Of a stretch of DNA of 60,149 nucleotides, positions 50,699 through 59,020 are shown piece by piece; positions within the stretch are counted from its first letter, which is position 1; every line of letters begins with the position of its first letter. The position numbers and the translations under genes were made by a program. The stretch spans positions 1-60,149 of the forward strand of contig JAEEZZ010000119.1 of assembly GCA_016292255.1 (NCBI GenBank), written 5' to 3'. The DNA comes from Oscillospiraceae bacterium. GTDB lineage: Bacteria > Bacillota > Clostridia > Oscillospirales > Oscillospiraceae. The notes below the pieces were generated by a model. It was not told the DNA's origin and made no database searches. It saw only the letters and a list, made by a program, of their open reading frames with translations.

Positions 50699-50796
50699 AG
50701 ATAAGAGATAATAGAGAATAGATAAGAACGAATAGATATGAAACGCAGCCTCGCGGCGCTTTTGTACTATTCCCTATTCTCTGTTATCTCTTATCT
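50699..50796. repeat. AT-rich inverted repeat upstream of the second four-helix-bundle gene
   Basis: AGATAAGAGATAATAG... at 50699-50721 is mirrored by the complementary run at 50774-50796 (22 of 23 bases pair). It ends 35 bp before the gene at 50832, the same arrangement as at 49595-49671 but with a different repeat unit. Confidence 0.85.
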
Positions 50797-50831
50797 ATTA
50801 TCTAAAGAGATATCTAAAGAGAGGCTTTCAG

Positions 50832-51209
50832 ATGGCACAGGACAGTATTCTTTTAGATAAATCCCTTCATTTTGCCGCTCGGATCGTCAAGCTGCATCGG
50901 TATCTTACGAAGGAAAAACATGAGAGCATCATTTCCAAGCAGATCATTCGCAGCGCGACTTCCATCGGCGCCAACGCGAATGAGGCAATTTACGGAAGCA
51001 GCAAAGCGGACTTTCTTGCCAAGCTTCATATTTCCCTTAAAGAAACCGCGGAAACGGAGTATTGGCTGCGTTTGCTGATGCTATCGGAGTATTTGACGGA
51101 AACGGAAGGACAGTCCCTGCTCCGCGACTGCCTCGAAATCAAGCGCATCCTGATCGCCTCTATCAATACCGCAAAGGAGAATGCAGACATAAATCCATCG
51201 AGCGAATAA
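50832..51209 (+). CDS. Four-helix-bundle protein (S23/IVP family), paralogue
   Basis: The 125-residue protein starts MAQDSILLDKSLHFAARIVKLH. ISKQIIRSATSIGANANEAIYG, FLAKLHISLKETAETEYWL and CLEIKRILIASINTAKEN match the copy at 49728; the 3' ends of the two genes are nearly identical in DNA. The family function as a free gene is unknown. It is again preceded by a long AT-rich hairpin. The two copies probably arose by duplication or by independent arrival of similar cassettes. Confidence 0.9.
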   Translation: MAQDSILLDKSLHFAARIVKLHRYLTKEKHESIISKQIIRSATSIGANANEAIYGSSKADFLAKLHISLKETAETEYWLRLLMLSEYLTETEGQSLLRDCLEIKRILIASINTAKENADINPSSE

Positions 51210-51373
51210 TGACTTTCAGGAAAGGCCCGGGAAATTCCTAAGCCTTTCGTGTATCAGTGCTTAAAACGAGAAAGGTTTTTCCGTAGATGCCAAAGCCCTT
51301 TTTTCGCACGATTGCACTTGAACCCGGGCCTTCCCTCCTTTTTGTGGAAATCGCGGACAGATTATGAAAAGAC

Positions 51374-51402
51374 TTGCGAATAAAATCACTTTCTGTTACA
51401 AT
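51374..51402 (+). promoter_or_regulatory. Promoter for the gene at 51447
   Basis: TTGCGA (51374-51379) and TACAAT (51397-51402) are separated by 17 bp, about 45 bp before the ATG. Confidence 0.6.
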
Positions 51403-51446
51403 TAGTTCAAGCAGAAGACAATACGCCGAAAAGGAGTGTAACTCGC

Positions 51447-52598
51447 ATGAGAATAATCCGACGCTGGTATTACAACATGGGGACGAAGCCCCCATTTTGC
51501 GAATGGCCCGAGCTGGTACACCGTTTTCTTGACAGGCACGGGCTGTCAAGCAGGGCGTTTTTGTACTGCTTTTCAGACATTCTCTCCGAATCTGCCCATT
51601 GGAACCCGGCGCTTCTGGAGGAGGAGACAGCCGTCTCCGGATGTAAACGCGCTTTTAAGGCCTGCCCAAGCTTCGGTGAGCCTCGAATGATCCCAGGCCG
51701 CCAATATGGAGGGATGGATGAATTGGTCCTCAGCAACATCGATACTGGAAGCGGCTGTACCGAAGCGGAGATTCTTCCTCTGATGAAGCGAATCCACAGA
51801 AGTTGGGGTTTTGCCTCCAGCGCGATCTACTATTACGACGTGGATTTCTTTGGAAAAATGATACCCTGGGAGCGCGATTTACAAGGTGCCAGGGAGTTTT
51901 CTGCAATGAAGCATCTGCCCTTCGAACCAATGCTGTTTTTAGGCCAGCAGCCCTTCGGCTCCGGGATCAAGTTAGAACGGTACAGCTTCGGCAAGCAGGA
52001 GATTACCTTCTCTATTGATCTGCTGCACGACGGCGTCGTTTTGGATCCCGCTCCGTATATGGAAACCATGAGGGAACTGCTGCCCAATCGCCATCCCCAG
52101 GACGTTCTTCAAATCCTGTTTACCCCGGAAGAGAAGCAGGAATATGCCGCCCGTCAGGCATCGGCGGAGCCACTGGCAGAAGCCTGCCGGGCTTGGCTGG
52201 CACAGCGGCTTTCGAAAGGGGATAATCAGACGCAGTCCTTCCTCTTCCCGGAATACAAAATGGCGAACAAGCTGAAGGCACTGGCGAAAAAGTACGGCTT
52301 CGACTACAAATTCGTGATCAATGGAAACTTTACGTTGACCAAGCGTACTGCCCAAGGGCATTGTTTAGAGCTCACCGTGGACAGCGGCCCTTCACACTTT
52401 GCGACTTGCTTTGACTTGATCTTCAGGGGCTTGGGGTTTTCCCACCTTCTCTATACGGCGTCGTTCCATCCTCAGGACCAGACAGAGTTTGACATCTGTG
52501 CGGAGCGGGTGGCAGCCGGGACCGCAGCCTTTGCGGAGGAGGCGCTTACACCGCTATCCCGATACTACCCCGATACTCCGGATTGGTTTCTGACATAG
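51447..52598 (+). CDS. Protein of unknown function (383 aa)
   Basis: The start at 51447 has AAGGAG ten bases upstream and a good promoter further up. The sequence is soluble, with no signal peptide or membrane helix, and mixed alpha/beta. It contains YYYDVDFFGK and EPMLFLGQQPFGSGIKLERYSFGKQEITFSI in two parts, and a C-terminal segment (HFATCFDLIFRGLGFSHLL). No family is recognised. It looks like a complete chromosomal gene standing alone; the repeat at 52614 follows its stop. Confidence 0.75.
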   Translation: MRIIRRWYYNMGTKPPFCEWPELVHRFLDRHGLSSRAFLYCFSDILSESAHWNPALLEEETAVSGCKRAFKACPSFGEPRMIPGRQYGGMDELVLSNIDTGSGCTEAEILPLMKRIHRSWGFASSAIYYYDVDFFGKMIPWERDLQGAREFSAMKHLPFEPMLFLGQQPFGSGIKLERYSFGKQEITFSIDLLHDGVVLDPAPYMETMRELLPNRHPQDVLQILFTPEEKQEYAARQASAEPLAEACRAWLAQRLSKGDNQTQSFLFPEYKMANKLKALAKKYGFDYKFVINGNFTLTKRTAQGHCLELTVDSGPSHFATCFDLIFRGLGFSHLLYTASFHPQDQTEFDICAERVAAGTAAFAEEALTPLSRYYPDTPDWFLT

Positions 52599-52613
52599 CG
52601 GCCCGGCTTTCAT

Positions 52614-52684
52614 CCGGCATCTTTTTTGCACAACCCTTCCAAAGCGAAGCTCCTCTCGCGCCGGCGGCAGGAGCTTCGCTTTGG
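52614..52684. repeat. Post-gene repeat with REP-like hairpin, copy 2
   Basis: The 30-bp block at 52614-52643 matches 50648-50677. It runs into a 16-bp perfect hairpin (52639-52654 with 52669-52684) that matches the one at 49528-49577. This copy thus joins two repeat modules seen separately elsewhere in the window. Confidence 0.8.
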
Positions 52685-52759
52685 TGTATTCTTCATTTTT
52701 CAGTCTTAAGTCTTCATGATTCATAAAATACGGCGCGGCAGAAACTTCTTTTTTCCCCA

Positions 52760-54091
52760 TTATCCCATCTGGGAGGCTGCCAGGCCGGCGAAGGCTGTGA
52801 CGCCGGTGACCAGGGCGCGCTCCGGGAAATCAAAGCGGGGGTCGTGGATGGGCGCCGCGCAGGCGGTGAGGTTCTTGAAGTAGCAGGACTGCCCGCCGTG
52901 GGATCGGACTCGGGCGGCCAGCAGGGAATAGTCCTCGCTGATGTAGCCCTTGGGCTCGTCCGGCAGCTCCGCCACGGCCAGCCCCAGGCGGTCCCGGCAG
53001 ACCGTCAGTACGGTCCGGCAGAGGGCGGGATCGTTGCAGTCCCCGGCCGCCTCGCCCCGCAGGGCGATTTCGCAGCTGCAGCCGTGCATCTGCGCGGCCG
53101 CCTCCGCGATCCGCTTGGCGTAGGCAGTCATATAGTCGTTGGCCTCGGTGGTAAGGCCCCGCACCTCCAGCTCCAGCAGGGCCCGGTCGCAGATCACGTT
53201 CCGTCCTGCCCCGGCCGTCACGCGGCCCACGTTCACGCGGGTGGGCGCCGCGCCGAAGCGGGGAATGGCGTGGAGGTTCAGAATGGCCGTCGCCGCGCTG
53301 AGCATGGCGTTGTTCCCGGCGTCGGGAACCAGCCCCGCGTGGGCGGCCTTCCCGTGGAAGAGCACGTCCAGCTTGGAGGTGGCAAGGGTGCGGTTCGGCC
53401 CCACGCCGATGGTGTCGCCCCGGGCGTCGGGCTCGCCGCCCAGATGGGCCCCCAGCAGCAGCTCCACGTCGTCCAGGTGCCCCTTTGCCACGATCGCGCC
53501 GGCGCCCCGCACCCCCTCCTCCGCAGGCTGGAAGATGAATTTCACCGTGCCGTGGAGCTGCTCCCGCAGTCCGCAGAGCAGCTTCGCAGTTCCCAGCCCG
53601 ATGGCGGTGTGTCCGTCGTGTCCGCAGGCGTGGGACACCCCCGGAAGCTCCGAGCGGAAGCCCAGCGCCGCCGGACGGTGGTCGGGATCCTCCGCCTCGG
53701 TGACAGGCAGCGCGTCAATGTCGAAGCGGAGCGCGATCACCGGCCCCGGCCCGCAGCGGAGGATCCCGATCACGCCGGTCATCCCGCCCCGCATCCTGGC
53801 CAGCAGCGCCGGGTCAAGCCCTTCCGCCTCCACGCTGCGGTAATGGGCCTCCAGCTCCGCCTGGGGCGGAACGCCCAGGCGGCTGTCGCGGTCACAGACC
53901 GCGTCGCCCACCAGCACTTCGTCACAGCCCATTTTCTCCAGGGCCTTTGCAATTCGCACAGAGCTGCGAAACTCCATCCATCCCAGCTCCGGGCGTCGGT
54001 GGAGCTCCCGCCGGAGCGCGGTCAGCGCGGGCCCCAATGCTGCTGCCTGGGCCGGGATCTGCCGCAAGATCAAATCCGATTGTTGGTTCAT
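52760..54091 (-). CDS. M20 family amidohydrolase/metallopeptidase
   Basis: The 443-residue protein starts MNQQSDLILRQIPAQAA at 54091; a GTG-started extension to 54262 reads as unlikely low-complexity sequence. Metal-site motifs are HACGHDGHTAIGL and the Glu pair in QPAEEGVRGAG. The dimerisation domain has FHGKAAHAGLVPDAGNNAM. LRRELHRRPELGW is the usual start of the amidohydrolase subfamily (AbgA/AbgB or N-acyl-amino-acid hydrolases). It removes an acyl or benzoyl group from an amino acid; the exact substrate is unknown. It is transcribed divergently from the XRE gene. Confidence 0.9.
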   Translation of the reverse strand: MNQQSDLILRQIPAQAAALGPALTALRRELHRRPELGWMEFRSSVRIAKALEKMGCDEVLVGDAVCDRDSRLGVPPQAELEAHYRSVEAEGLDPALLARMRGGMTGVIGILRCGPGPVIALRFDIDALPVTEAEDPDHRPAALGFRSELPGVSHACGHDGHTAIGLGTAKLLCGLREQLHGTVKFIFQPAEEGVRGAGAIVAKGHLDDVELLLGAHLGGEPDARGDTIGVGPNRTLATSKLDVLFHGKAAHAGLVPDAGNNAMLSAATAILNLHAIPRFGAAPTRVNVGRVTAGAGRNVICDRALLELEVRGLTTEANDYMTAYAKRIAEAAAQMHGCSCEIALRGEAAGDCNDPALCRTVLTVCRDRLGLAVAELPDEPKGYISEDYSLLAARVRSHGGQSCYFKNLTACAAPIHDPRFDFPERALVTGVTAFAGLAASQMG

Positions 54092-54255
54092 TCCTGTGCC
54101 TGCTTTCCTGTGTGGTGTCCGCTTCCGTTTCGCCGTCCCTGCCTTCGGGGCGGCGTCTGCGGTGCTTTGTGATTGCATTATGACACAAAACCCCGCCGTT
54201 TGCAAGAAAAATCGCGCCGGACAGCGGCGGAAGCGCAAGAGACCGCGATCCGGCA

Positions 54256-54284
54256 TTGACACCGGGCTCCGCTTGGAGTATAAT
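54256..54284 (+). promoter_or_regulatory. Promoter of the chromosomal XRE gene
   Basis: TTGACA (54256-54261) and TATAAT (54279-54284) have a 17-bp spacer, consensus in both boxes. Confidence 0.85.
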
Positions 54285-54356
54285 GCACTTAGTTTTTTGT
54301 AAAACAGAAGTGCCGCGCACAGAATCAGTCATTTCCAACAGAACGGAGGCAGGATT

Positions 54357-54869
54357 ATGCCGAAGACAACGACAAAGCCTCAGAAATCAATTTACCAGGA
54401 TCGCAGAGAGGCGCTGGGCCTCAGCAGAGAGAAGGCCAGCGAGTTGCTGGAAACCATCCAGCCGGAGCGGCTGGAGCGTATCGAGTCGGGCAAGTACACC
54501 GCTTACCCGGGAGAGGTGCTGACCATGGCCGAAAAGTACCAGGATCCCCAGCTCTGCAACCACTACTGCGCCCACGAATGTGAGATCGGCAAGCGCTACG
54601 TCCCGGAGATCCGGGTGAAGGAGCTCCCGCAGATCGTGCTGGAGATGCTGGCCTCTCTGAACTCCGTCAAGGCCCGGCAGGACCGTCTGATCGAGATCAC
54701 GGCGGACGGCCGCATCGCGGCGGATGAGGTCGAAGATTTTGTCAGCATTCAGAACGAGCTGGAACGGATTTCCGTCACGGTGGAGACGCTGCAGCTCTGG
54801 GCGGAGAAGAAGATCGCCAACGGCGAGATCGACATGGAAGCGTATCGGGCCGTGATCGGACGGAAATAA
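54357..54869 (+). CDS. XRE-like helix-turn-helix regulator
   Basis: The 170-residue protein has an N-terminal HTH (IYQDRREALGLSREKASELLE ... LERIESGKYTAYPGEVLTMAEKY). Next is a cysteine/His segment (LCNHYCAHECEIGKRYV). A long helical C terminus follows (LPQIVLEMLASLNSVKARQDRLIEI, then ISVTVETLQLWAEKK), probably for oligomerisation. GGAGG lies seven bases before the ATG, with a consensus promoter upstream and a terminator after. The Cys cluster could bind metal. A conserved regulator type in Clostridia; targets unknown. Confidence 0.8.
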   Translation: MPKTTTKPQKSIYQDRREALGLSREKASELLETIQPERLERIESGKYTAYPGEVLTMAEKYQDPQLCNHYCAHECEIGKRYVPEIRVKELPQIVLEMLASLNSVKARQDRLIEITADGRIAADEVEDFVSIQNELERISVTVETLQLWAEKKIANGEIDMEAYRAVIGRK

Positions 54870-54890
54870 GCGAATGCCGCTGCAAACAGA

Positions 54891-54918
54891 CGTCACTGTG
54901 CAAAACGGTGGCGTTTTT
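54891..54918 (+). terminator. Terminator after the XRE gene
   Basis: CGTCAC (54891-54896) pairs with GTGGCG (54908-54913, one G-T pair) and is followed by TTTTT. The remaining bases to 55109 hold a TATAAT-like box near 54991 ahead of the next gene. Confidence 0.6.
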
Positions 54919-55109
54919 GCAAAAATTGCAAAATGGAAGCCCGTTTTTTGCAGTTTTTGTGATAGACGACGGCCTCGGACGCGTCTATAATGGAAGCGGC
55001 TGAACCAAAGAGGAAGGCCCCTTCCGGCAGAAATATTTCAACCGTCTGTCCGGATCTGTTCTTTCCCGGCGTTTTAGTGGAAAGAAGCACTTGAAAGGAG
55101 ACGTCTTTT

Positions 55110-56045
55110 ATGGCGCGTGCACACGTAGATCCCGAGGCTTGGGCAAAAAAGGTAAAAAGACGCTGGATCATCGGCATTACCCTGACGTCGGTGCTGCTGG
55201 TGGCATTCGGCACGAATTGGTTATTGAAGAATAAGATCCTTCCCGCGCGGCGAAACCGGGAGGCCTACGCCCGGGCGGAGGAGGCCCTGGCGCAGGGGAA
55301 CGTCAAGGAGGCCATCGACCGCTTCAGCGTCCTGTGGGATTATGAGGATGCCAAGGAGCGGGCTGCTGAGCTGGCCGGCTCCCTGCTCCCGGATGACAGC
55401 CTGATGCAGATGGCCCGGAATGTGCAGCTGGGCGAGCATATCAGCTTCGGCAGCTGGGAGCAGGACGGCGACCTGGAAAACGGGCCGGAGCCCATCTCCT
55501 GGCTCGTCCTGGCGGAGGATGACGGACGGATCCTGCTCTGGGCGGATTACGTGCTGGACGCGGTGCCCTTCCATGATTCCTACGTGGATATCACCTGGGC
55601 GGACTGCAGCCTGCGAACCTGGCTGAACGAGACCTTCTATCGCGGCGCCTTTACGGAGGAAGAGCAGGTCATGATCCCCATGACCTACGTGGAAAACCCG
55701 GACAATTCCGCCGGCGGCACCAAGGGCGGGGAGCCCACCGAGGATCACGTCTACATTCTCTCGCTCAATGAGCTGGCAGTTTTTGCCAGATGCGGCTACA
55801 TCCCTTATATCTACACATGGCCGACTCCCTATGCCGCCTCCCGCGGCGTAGAGACCCACGAGGATTGGGAAACCTGCTGCTGGTGGCTTCGGACGCCCGG
55901 CTCTCAGCAGAACTGCGTCTCCTATTGCGCGATGAACGGCAATCCCATGTATTCCGGCGTGGTAAACCGCAAGAACTACGGCGTGCGCCCGGTGATCTGG
56001 CTGTTTGCGCCGGGTCGCGTCCAGGCGGCGCTTCCGAATACGTAA
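55110..56045 (+). CDS. Membrane-anchored DUF6273-type protein
   Basis: The 311-residue protein has a short N-terminal cytoplasmic part and one membrane helix (WIIGITLTSVLLVAFGTNWLL). A TPR-like helical stretch follows (AYARAEEALAQGNVKEAIDRFSVL). The C-terminal ~190 residues are DUF6273-type (SWLVLAEDDGRILLWADYVLD, then CWWLRTPGSQQNCVSYCAM and YGVRPVIWLF). The last part resembles C-type-lectin/formylglycine-generating-enzyme folds. AAAGGAG lies nine bases upstream. Probably an exported ligand-binding protein; the ligand is unknown. Confidence 0.8.
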   Translation: MARAHVDPEAWAKKVKRRWIIGITLTSVLLVAFGTNWLLKNKILPARRNREAYARAEEALAQGNVKEAIDRFSVLWDYEDAKERAAELAGSLLPDDSLMQMARNVQLGEHISFGSWEQDGDLENGPEPISWLVLAEDDGRILLWADYVLDAVPFHDSYVDITWADCSLRTWLNETFYRGAFTEEEQVMIPMTYVENPDNSAGGTKGGEPTEDHVYILSLNELAVFARCGYIPYIYTWPTPYAASRGVETHEDWETCCWWLRTPGSQQNCVSYCAMNGNPMYSGVVNRKNYGVRPVIWLFAPGRVQAALPNT

Positions 56046-56131
56046 AAAATGAAAAGCGCCTGCAGGGTGACCGGATCTCCGGCCGCCCTGCGGCTCGTTC
56101 TTCAATCAAGCTTCTGTGGGAGGAACTGACA

Positions 56132-56956
56132 GTGACTGACAACGAACAGATCCAGCGGATCCGCCATTACGAGGGCCTGCTGCGGGAAGCGGAGGCGCTT
56201 CTGGAGACTGCCGGACGATCCGCCGACGATTACGCCCGCCTCCGGGAATTGGCGGGGGCGCTGGAGGCCTACTACACCGGCGGCGATTGGATGCGGGACT
56301 TTGAGGCCGACGAGGCTGGGCTGCTGCCCCGGGATCTGCCCCGCGGTGTGCTGTCCGAGGACGGGATCTATGATCTTCTGGAGGCCTTCGGGGAGCTGGA
56401 GACGGAGAAGGAGACGGTGGTTCTGGAGACGGAGCGTCTGATCCTTCGCCCCTGGGCGGAGGAGGACGCCGCCGAATGCTTCCGCTACGCAAGTGATCCC
56501 CGGGTTGGGCCCGTGGCCGGCTGGCCGGCCCATACCGACGTGGCGGAGTCTCAGCGGGTGATCCGGGAGATCCTGTCCGCGCCGGAGACCTACGCAATCG
56601 TGTGGAAGCAGACGGGCCTGCCCATCGGCAGCATCGGGCTCTTTCACAGCGAGGTCGCGCCCCAGGACGGGGAAGCGGAGCTGGGCTATTGGCTGGGCGT
56701 GCCCTGGTGGGGCCGCGGCATCATGCCGGAGGCAGCCCGGGCCCTGCTGCGCCGCGGCTTCGAGACGCTGGGCCTTTCCCGCATCTGGTGCTGCTATTTC
56801 GAGGGCAACGAGAAATCCAAGCGCGTCCAGGAGAAGCTGGGCTTCCGCTATCAGAAAACGATCCGCATCCCCGTTCCCCAGATGATGGAGGTGAGGACGG
56901 ATTATGTCAACCTCCTCACCGCAGAGGAATGGCGCGCCCGGGAGACGCCCGAATGA
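56132..56956 (+). CDS. DUF4298-GNAT acetyltransferase fusion
   Basis: The 274-residue protein starts at GTG 56132 with GGGAGGA seven bases upstream; an in-frame extension to 55790 runs back into the preceding gene. The first ~95 residues (QIQRIRHYEGLLREAEALLE ... LPRGVLSEDGIYDLLE) are DUF4298-like. Then comes a RimJ/RimL-type GNAT domain (LETERLILRPWAEEDAAECF, ELGYWLGVPWWGRGIMPEAA, RVQEKLGFRYQ). GNATs transfer acetyl groups from acetyl-CoA to amines; this type often targets protein N termini or small molecules. Substrate unknown. A 35-bp tandem repeat follows. Confidence 0.85.
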   Translation: MTDNEQIQRIRHYEGLLREAEALLETAGRSADDYARLRELAGALEAYYTGGDWMRDFEADEAGLLPRDLPRGVLSEDGIYDLLEAFGELETEKETVVLETERLILRPWAEEDAAECFRYASDPRVGPVAGWPAHTDVAESQRVIREILSAPETYAIVWKQTGLPIGSIGLFHSEVAPQDGEAELGYWLGVPWWGRGIMPEAARALLRRGFETLGLSRIWCCYFEGNEKSKRVQEKLGFRYQKTIRIPVPQMMEVRTDYVNLLTAEEWRARETPE

Positions 56957-56985
56957 TGCCGGAGAAGGAAACCGCCATTTTCCCC

Positions 56986-57160
56986 GTAGCGCGGGCAACC
57001 TGCCCGCCATTCCCCACCCCGTAGCGCGGGCAACCTGCCCGCCATTCCCCACCCCGTAGCGCGGGCAACCTGCCCGCCATTCCCCACCCCGTAGCACGGG
57101 CAACCTGCCCGCCATTCCCCACCCCGTAGCGCGGGCAATTTGCCCGCCGTCCCCCATCCC
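56986..57160. repeat. Five tandem 35-bp repeats with internal hairpins
   Basis: Units begin at 56986, 57021, 57056, 57091 and 57126. Each contains GCGGGC-AACCT-GCCCGC, a six-bp stem, and ends CCATTCCCCACCCC. The array fills most of the gap between the GNAT gene and the first tandem exported protein gene. Confidence 0.92.
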
Positions 57161-57239
57161 CGCGCCCAACTTCCCCGGCGGCGTCGGCGCTGAGCGCAGG
57201 CCTGTATGGGTATGAAGGAACAGAAAGCGAGGGAACGCC

Positions 57240-58019
57240 GTGAAAATTCGCCTGTCATACGTTTTGTTCGCGTTGTTTATGATCGTAGGCGCGTTTGTTG
57301 CCATCTTTTTTTATGGGTATTTTACGCGCACGCCCTACGTAGAGCCTCCGAGTCCGTTGACAATCCGTGTAGCTGACTGTTATTACTCGGAAGTCTCAGA
57401 GGATAAGCTCGCGGCACTTTCGTTATCCGTAGCGTCCTGTGACGGGTTACGGGAATTCGGTGCGGTTGACGCCGAATCCAGAAATGGGCTTAGGCCGATA
57501 TTGGATGAAGATGGAAAGGAAATTTCAAGTGAAACTGTCACCGTCGGTGAAAAAGCCTATGCCTATCCGGACGCCAGATACCCCAATCTGATTGTCGCCC
57601 TTGTGGACGGAGAACCGGCTGTTTTTCAGTTTTGCAATTTTCTTGACAATTATGAAGCCGAGCTGGAAACAGTCTACGGCTCGTTTTCCCCTGAAACCAT
57701 CGACAGCATTGTTCTGCGTGAGATACGCAGGGAGGGCGGCAACTACGGATCGGAGATCGAGGTTTCAGACAAGCAGGAGCTGACCGCCTTTTGCGACGCC
57801 TATCACGCCGAACCGGCCGGCTATGAAGTGACATCAGCGGAGCGGGGGGAACCGGAGGATAATCTCGACTATCCGAATTATTCCGTCAGGATCAATTTGA
57901 CCAACGGCTTTTCCGTGAACTTACTTGTTTATCCAAGGAAGCATGCCATAGATTGCGCCTGCCGCTGGTACCCCTGCTCCCAGCAGCTTCGGGAATGGTT
58001 CGAGGCCTATGCAAAATAA
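57240..58019 (+). CDS. Tandem exported protein family, member 1 (membrane-anchored)
   Basis: The 259-residue protein starts at GTG 57240 with GAGGG upstream. One N-terminal membrane helix (LFALFMIVGAFVAIFFYGYF) has no lipobox, unlike members 2 and 3. The body has DARYPNLIVALVDGEPAVFQFCNFLDNYEAELETVYG and ends SQQLREWFEAYAK. The family is unrecognised; a beta-rich extracytoplasmic domain is likely. The C-terminal half is similar to member 3, while the N-terminal half is divergent. First in a run of three paralogues separated by a shared ~119-bp repeat. Confidence 0.75.
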   Translation: MKIRLSYVLFALFMIVGAFVAIFFYGYFTRTPYVEPPSPLTIRVADCYYSEVSEDKLAALSLSVASCDGLREFGAVDAESRNGLRPILDEDGKEISSETVTVGEKAYAYPDARYPNLIVALVDGEPAVFQFCNFLDNYEAELETVYGSFSPETIDSIVLREIRREGGNYGSEIEVSDKQELTAFCDAYHAEPAGYEVTSAERGEPEDNLDYPNYSVRINLTNGFSVNLLVYPRKHAIDCACRWYPCSQQLREWFEAYAK

Positions 58020-58137
58020 GCCATAATCAGCGGGCGCGGGGATGCAGGAGCGATCCCATCCCCGCGCCCAACTCCCCGGCGGCGTCGGCGCTGAGCGCAG
58101 ACCTGTATTTATACGATTTGATAGACTGTGAGGTGGC
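58020..58137 (+). repeat. Inter-paralogue repeat, copy 2
   Basis: It follows the stop of member 1 and contains GGGCGCGGGGATG paired with CATCCCCGCGCCC, a 13-bp hairpin. It continues through a CGGCGGCGTCGGCGCTGAG block to the ribosome site of the next gene. A partial copy lies at 57152-57207 before member 1, and further copies lie at 58900-59018 and 59765-59852. Confidence 0.9.
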
Positions 58138-58140
58138 TTC

Positions 58141-58899
58141 ATGAAAAGAAAACTGACTGCAATCCTGTGGTTTTTTGCGCTGTGTGCGGTTCTGCTTTCT
58201 GCCTGTGCAGCAAAAGCGCCGATGGAGCCCATGACGATTACCGTGATAAGTCGAGTGTATGCAGAGGTCGAACCGGAAAAGGTTCAGGCGCTCCACTTGG
58301 CGGTCGAATCCTGTGAAGGGCTGACCGAAATCGGGGAAATCGATCCGCACGATAGAAAAACATACAGATTAGTCTATGATAAGGATAAACGCGACTATGT
58401 CTATAAATCGGTGCACGTTGAAGATAAAGTCTATGCCTATCCGGACGCCGGATACCCCAACCTGATCGTCGCCCTTGTGGACGGAGAACCGGTCATTTTT
58501 CAGTTTTGCAATTGTCTTGGGATTGTTGATGTAGTGGATTTTGAAACGATATACGGCACTCTCTCCCCTGACACCGTTGACAGGATCGAGATCCGCACTT
58601 TTCACAGGGAAGTCGAGCGTAACGCGGAGATCACGGTTTCAGACAGAGAGGATTTGACTGCCTTCTGTGACGCTTTTCACGATTTGAATTCCGCTGACGA
58701 AAACGAAACGGCGATTTCCACTGAAAAGAACGCCTCCGATTCCGGGGAATACCCCCGCTATGAAGTTACGATCTATCTTTCCAATGGTTTTTCTGCGGAA
58801 CTAATCTGCTATCCGAGCTTGCATTACGTTCGAGGCGAAAGAGCGTACTATTGGTCTAACGGGAAACTCGTGGAATGGTTTGAGGCGCACGCAAAATAA
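58141..58899 (+). CDS. Tandem exported protein family, member 2 (lipoprotein)
   Basis: The 252-residue protein has a lipoprotein signal (MKRKLTAILWFFALCAVLLSAC; lipobox LLSAC). TITVISRVYAEVEPEKVQALHLAVESCEGLTEIGEID, read in parts, and DAGYPNLIVALVDGEPVIFQFCN are shared with member 3. The C-terminal ~110 residues differ from members 1 and 3 (LNSADENETAISTEKN) but keep EWFEAHAK at the end. GAGGTG lies five bases before the ATG. Function unknown; anchored outside the membrane. Confidence 0.78.
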   Translation: MKRKLTAILWFFALCAVLLSACAAKAPMEPMTITVISRVYAEVEPEKVQALHLAVESCEGLTEIGEIDPHDRKTYRLVYDKDKRDYVYKSVHVEDKVYAYPDAGYPNLIVALVDGEPVIFQFCNCLGIVDVVDFETIYGTLSPDTVDRIEIRTFHREVERNAEITVSDREDLTAFCDAFHDLNSADENETAISTEKNASDSGEYPRYEVTIYLSNGFSAELICYPSLHYVRGERAYYWSNGKLVEWFEAHAK

Positions 58900-59018
58900 G
58901 CCATAATCAGCGGGCCCGGGGATGCAGGAGCGATCCCATCCCCGCGCCCAACTCCCCGGCGGCATCGGCGCTGGGCGCAGACCTGTATTTATACGATTTG
59001 ATAGACTGTGAGGTGGAT
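58900..59018 (+). repeat. Inter-paralogue repeat, copy 3
   Basis: It is near-identical to the copy at 58020-58137, with the same hairpin (one base change, GGGCCCGGGG) and the same 3' part including the ribosome site of member 3. Confidence 0.9.
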
Positions 59019-59020
59019 TC

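Noticed and set aside
54092..54262. N-terminal extension of the M20 protein from GTG 54262
   Set aside because: The extra 57 residues are low-complexity and overlap the divergent promoter; the internal ATG begins the conserved domain.
49728..56045. Diversity-generating retroelement (Avd-like four-helix proteins plus a C-type-lectin-like protein)
   Set aside because: No reverse transcriptase and no template/variable repeat pair are present, and the lectin-like gene is over 3 kb away.
56986..57160. CRISPR array
   Set aside because: The 35-bp units are directly adjacent with no unique spacers and no cas genes nearby.
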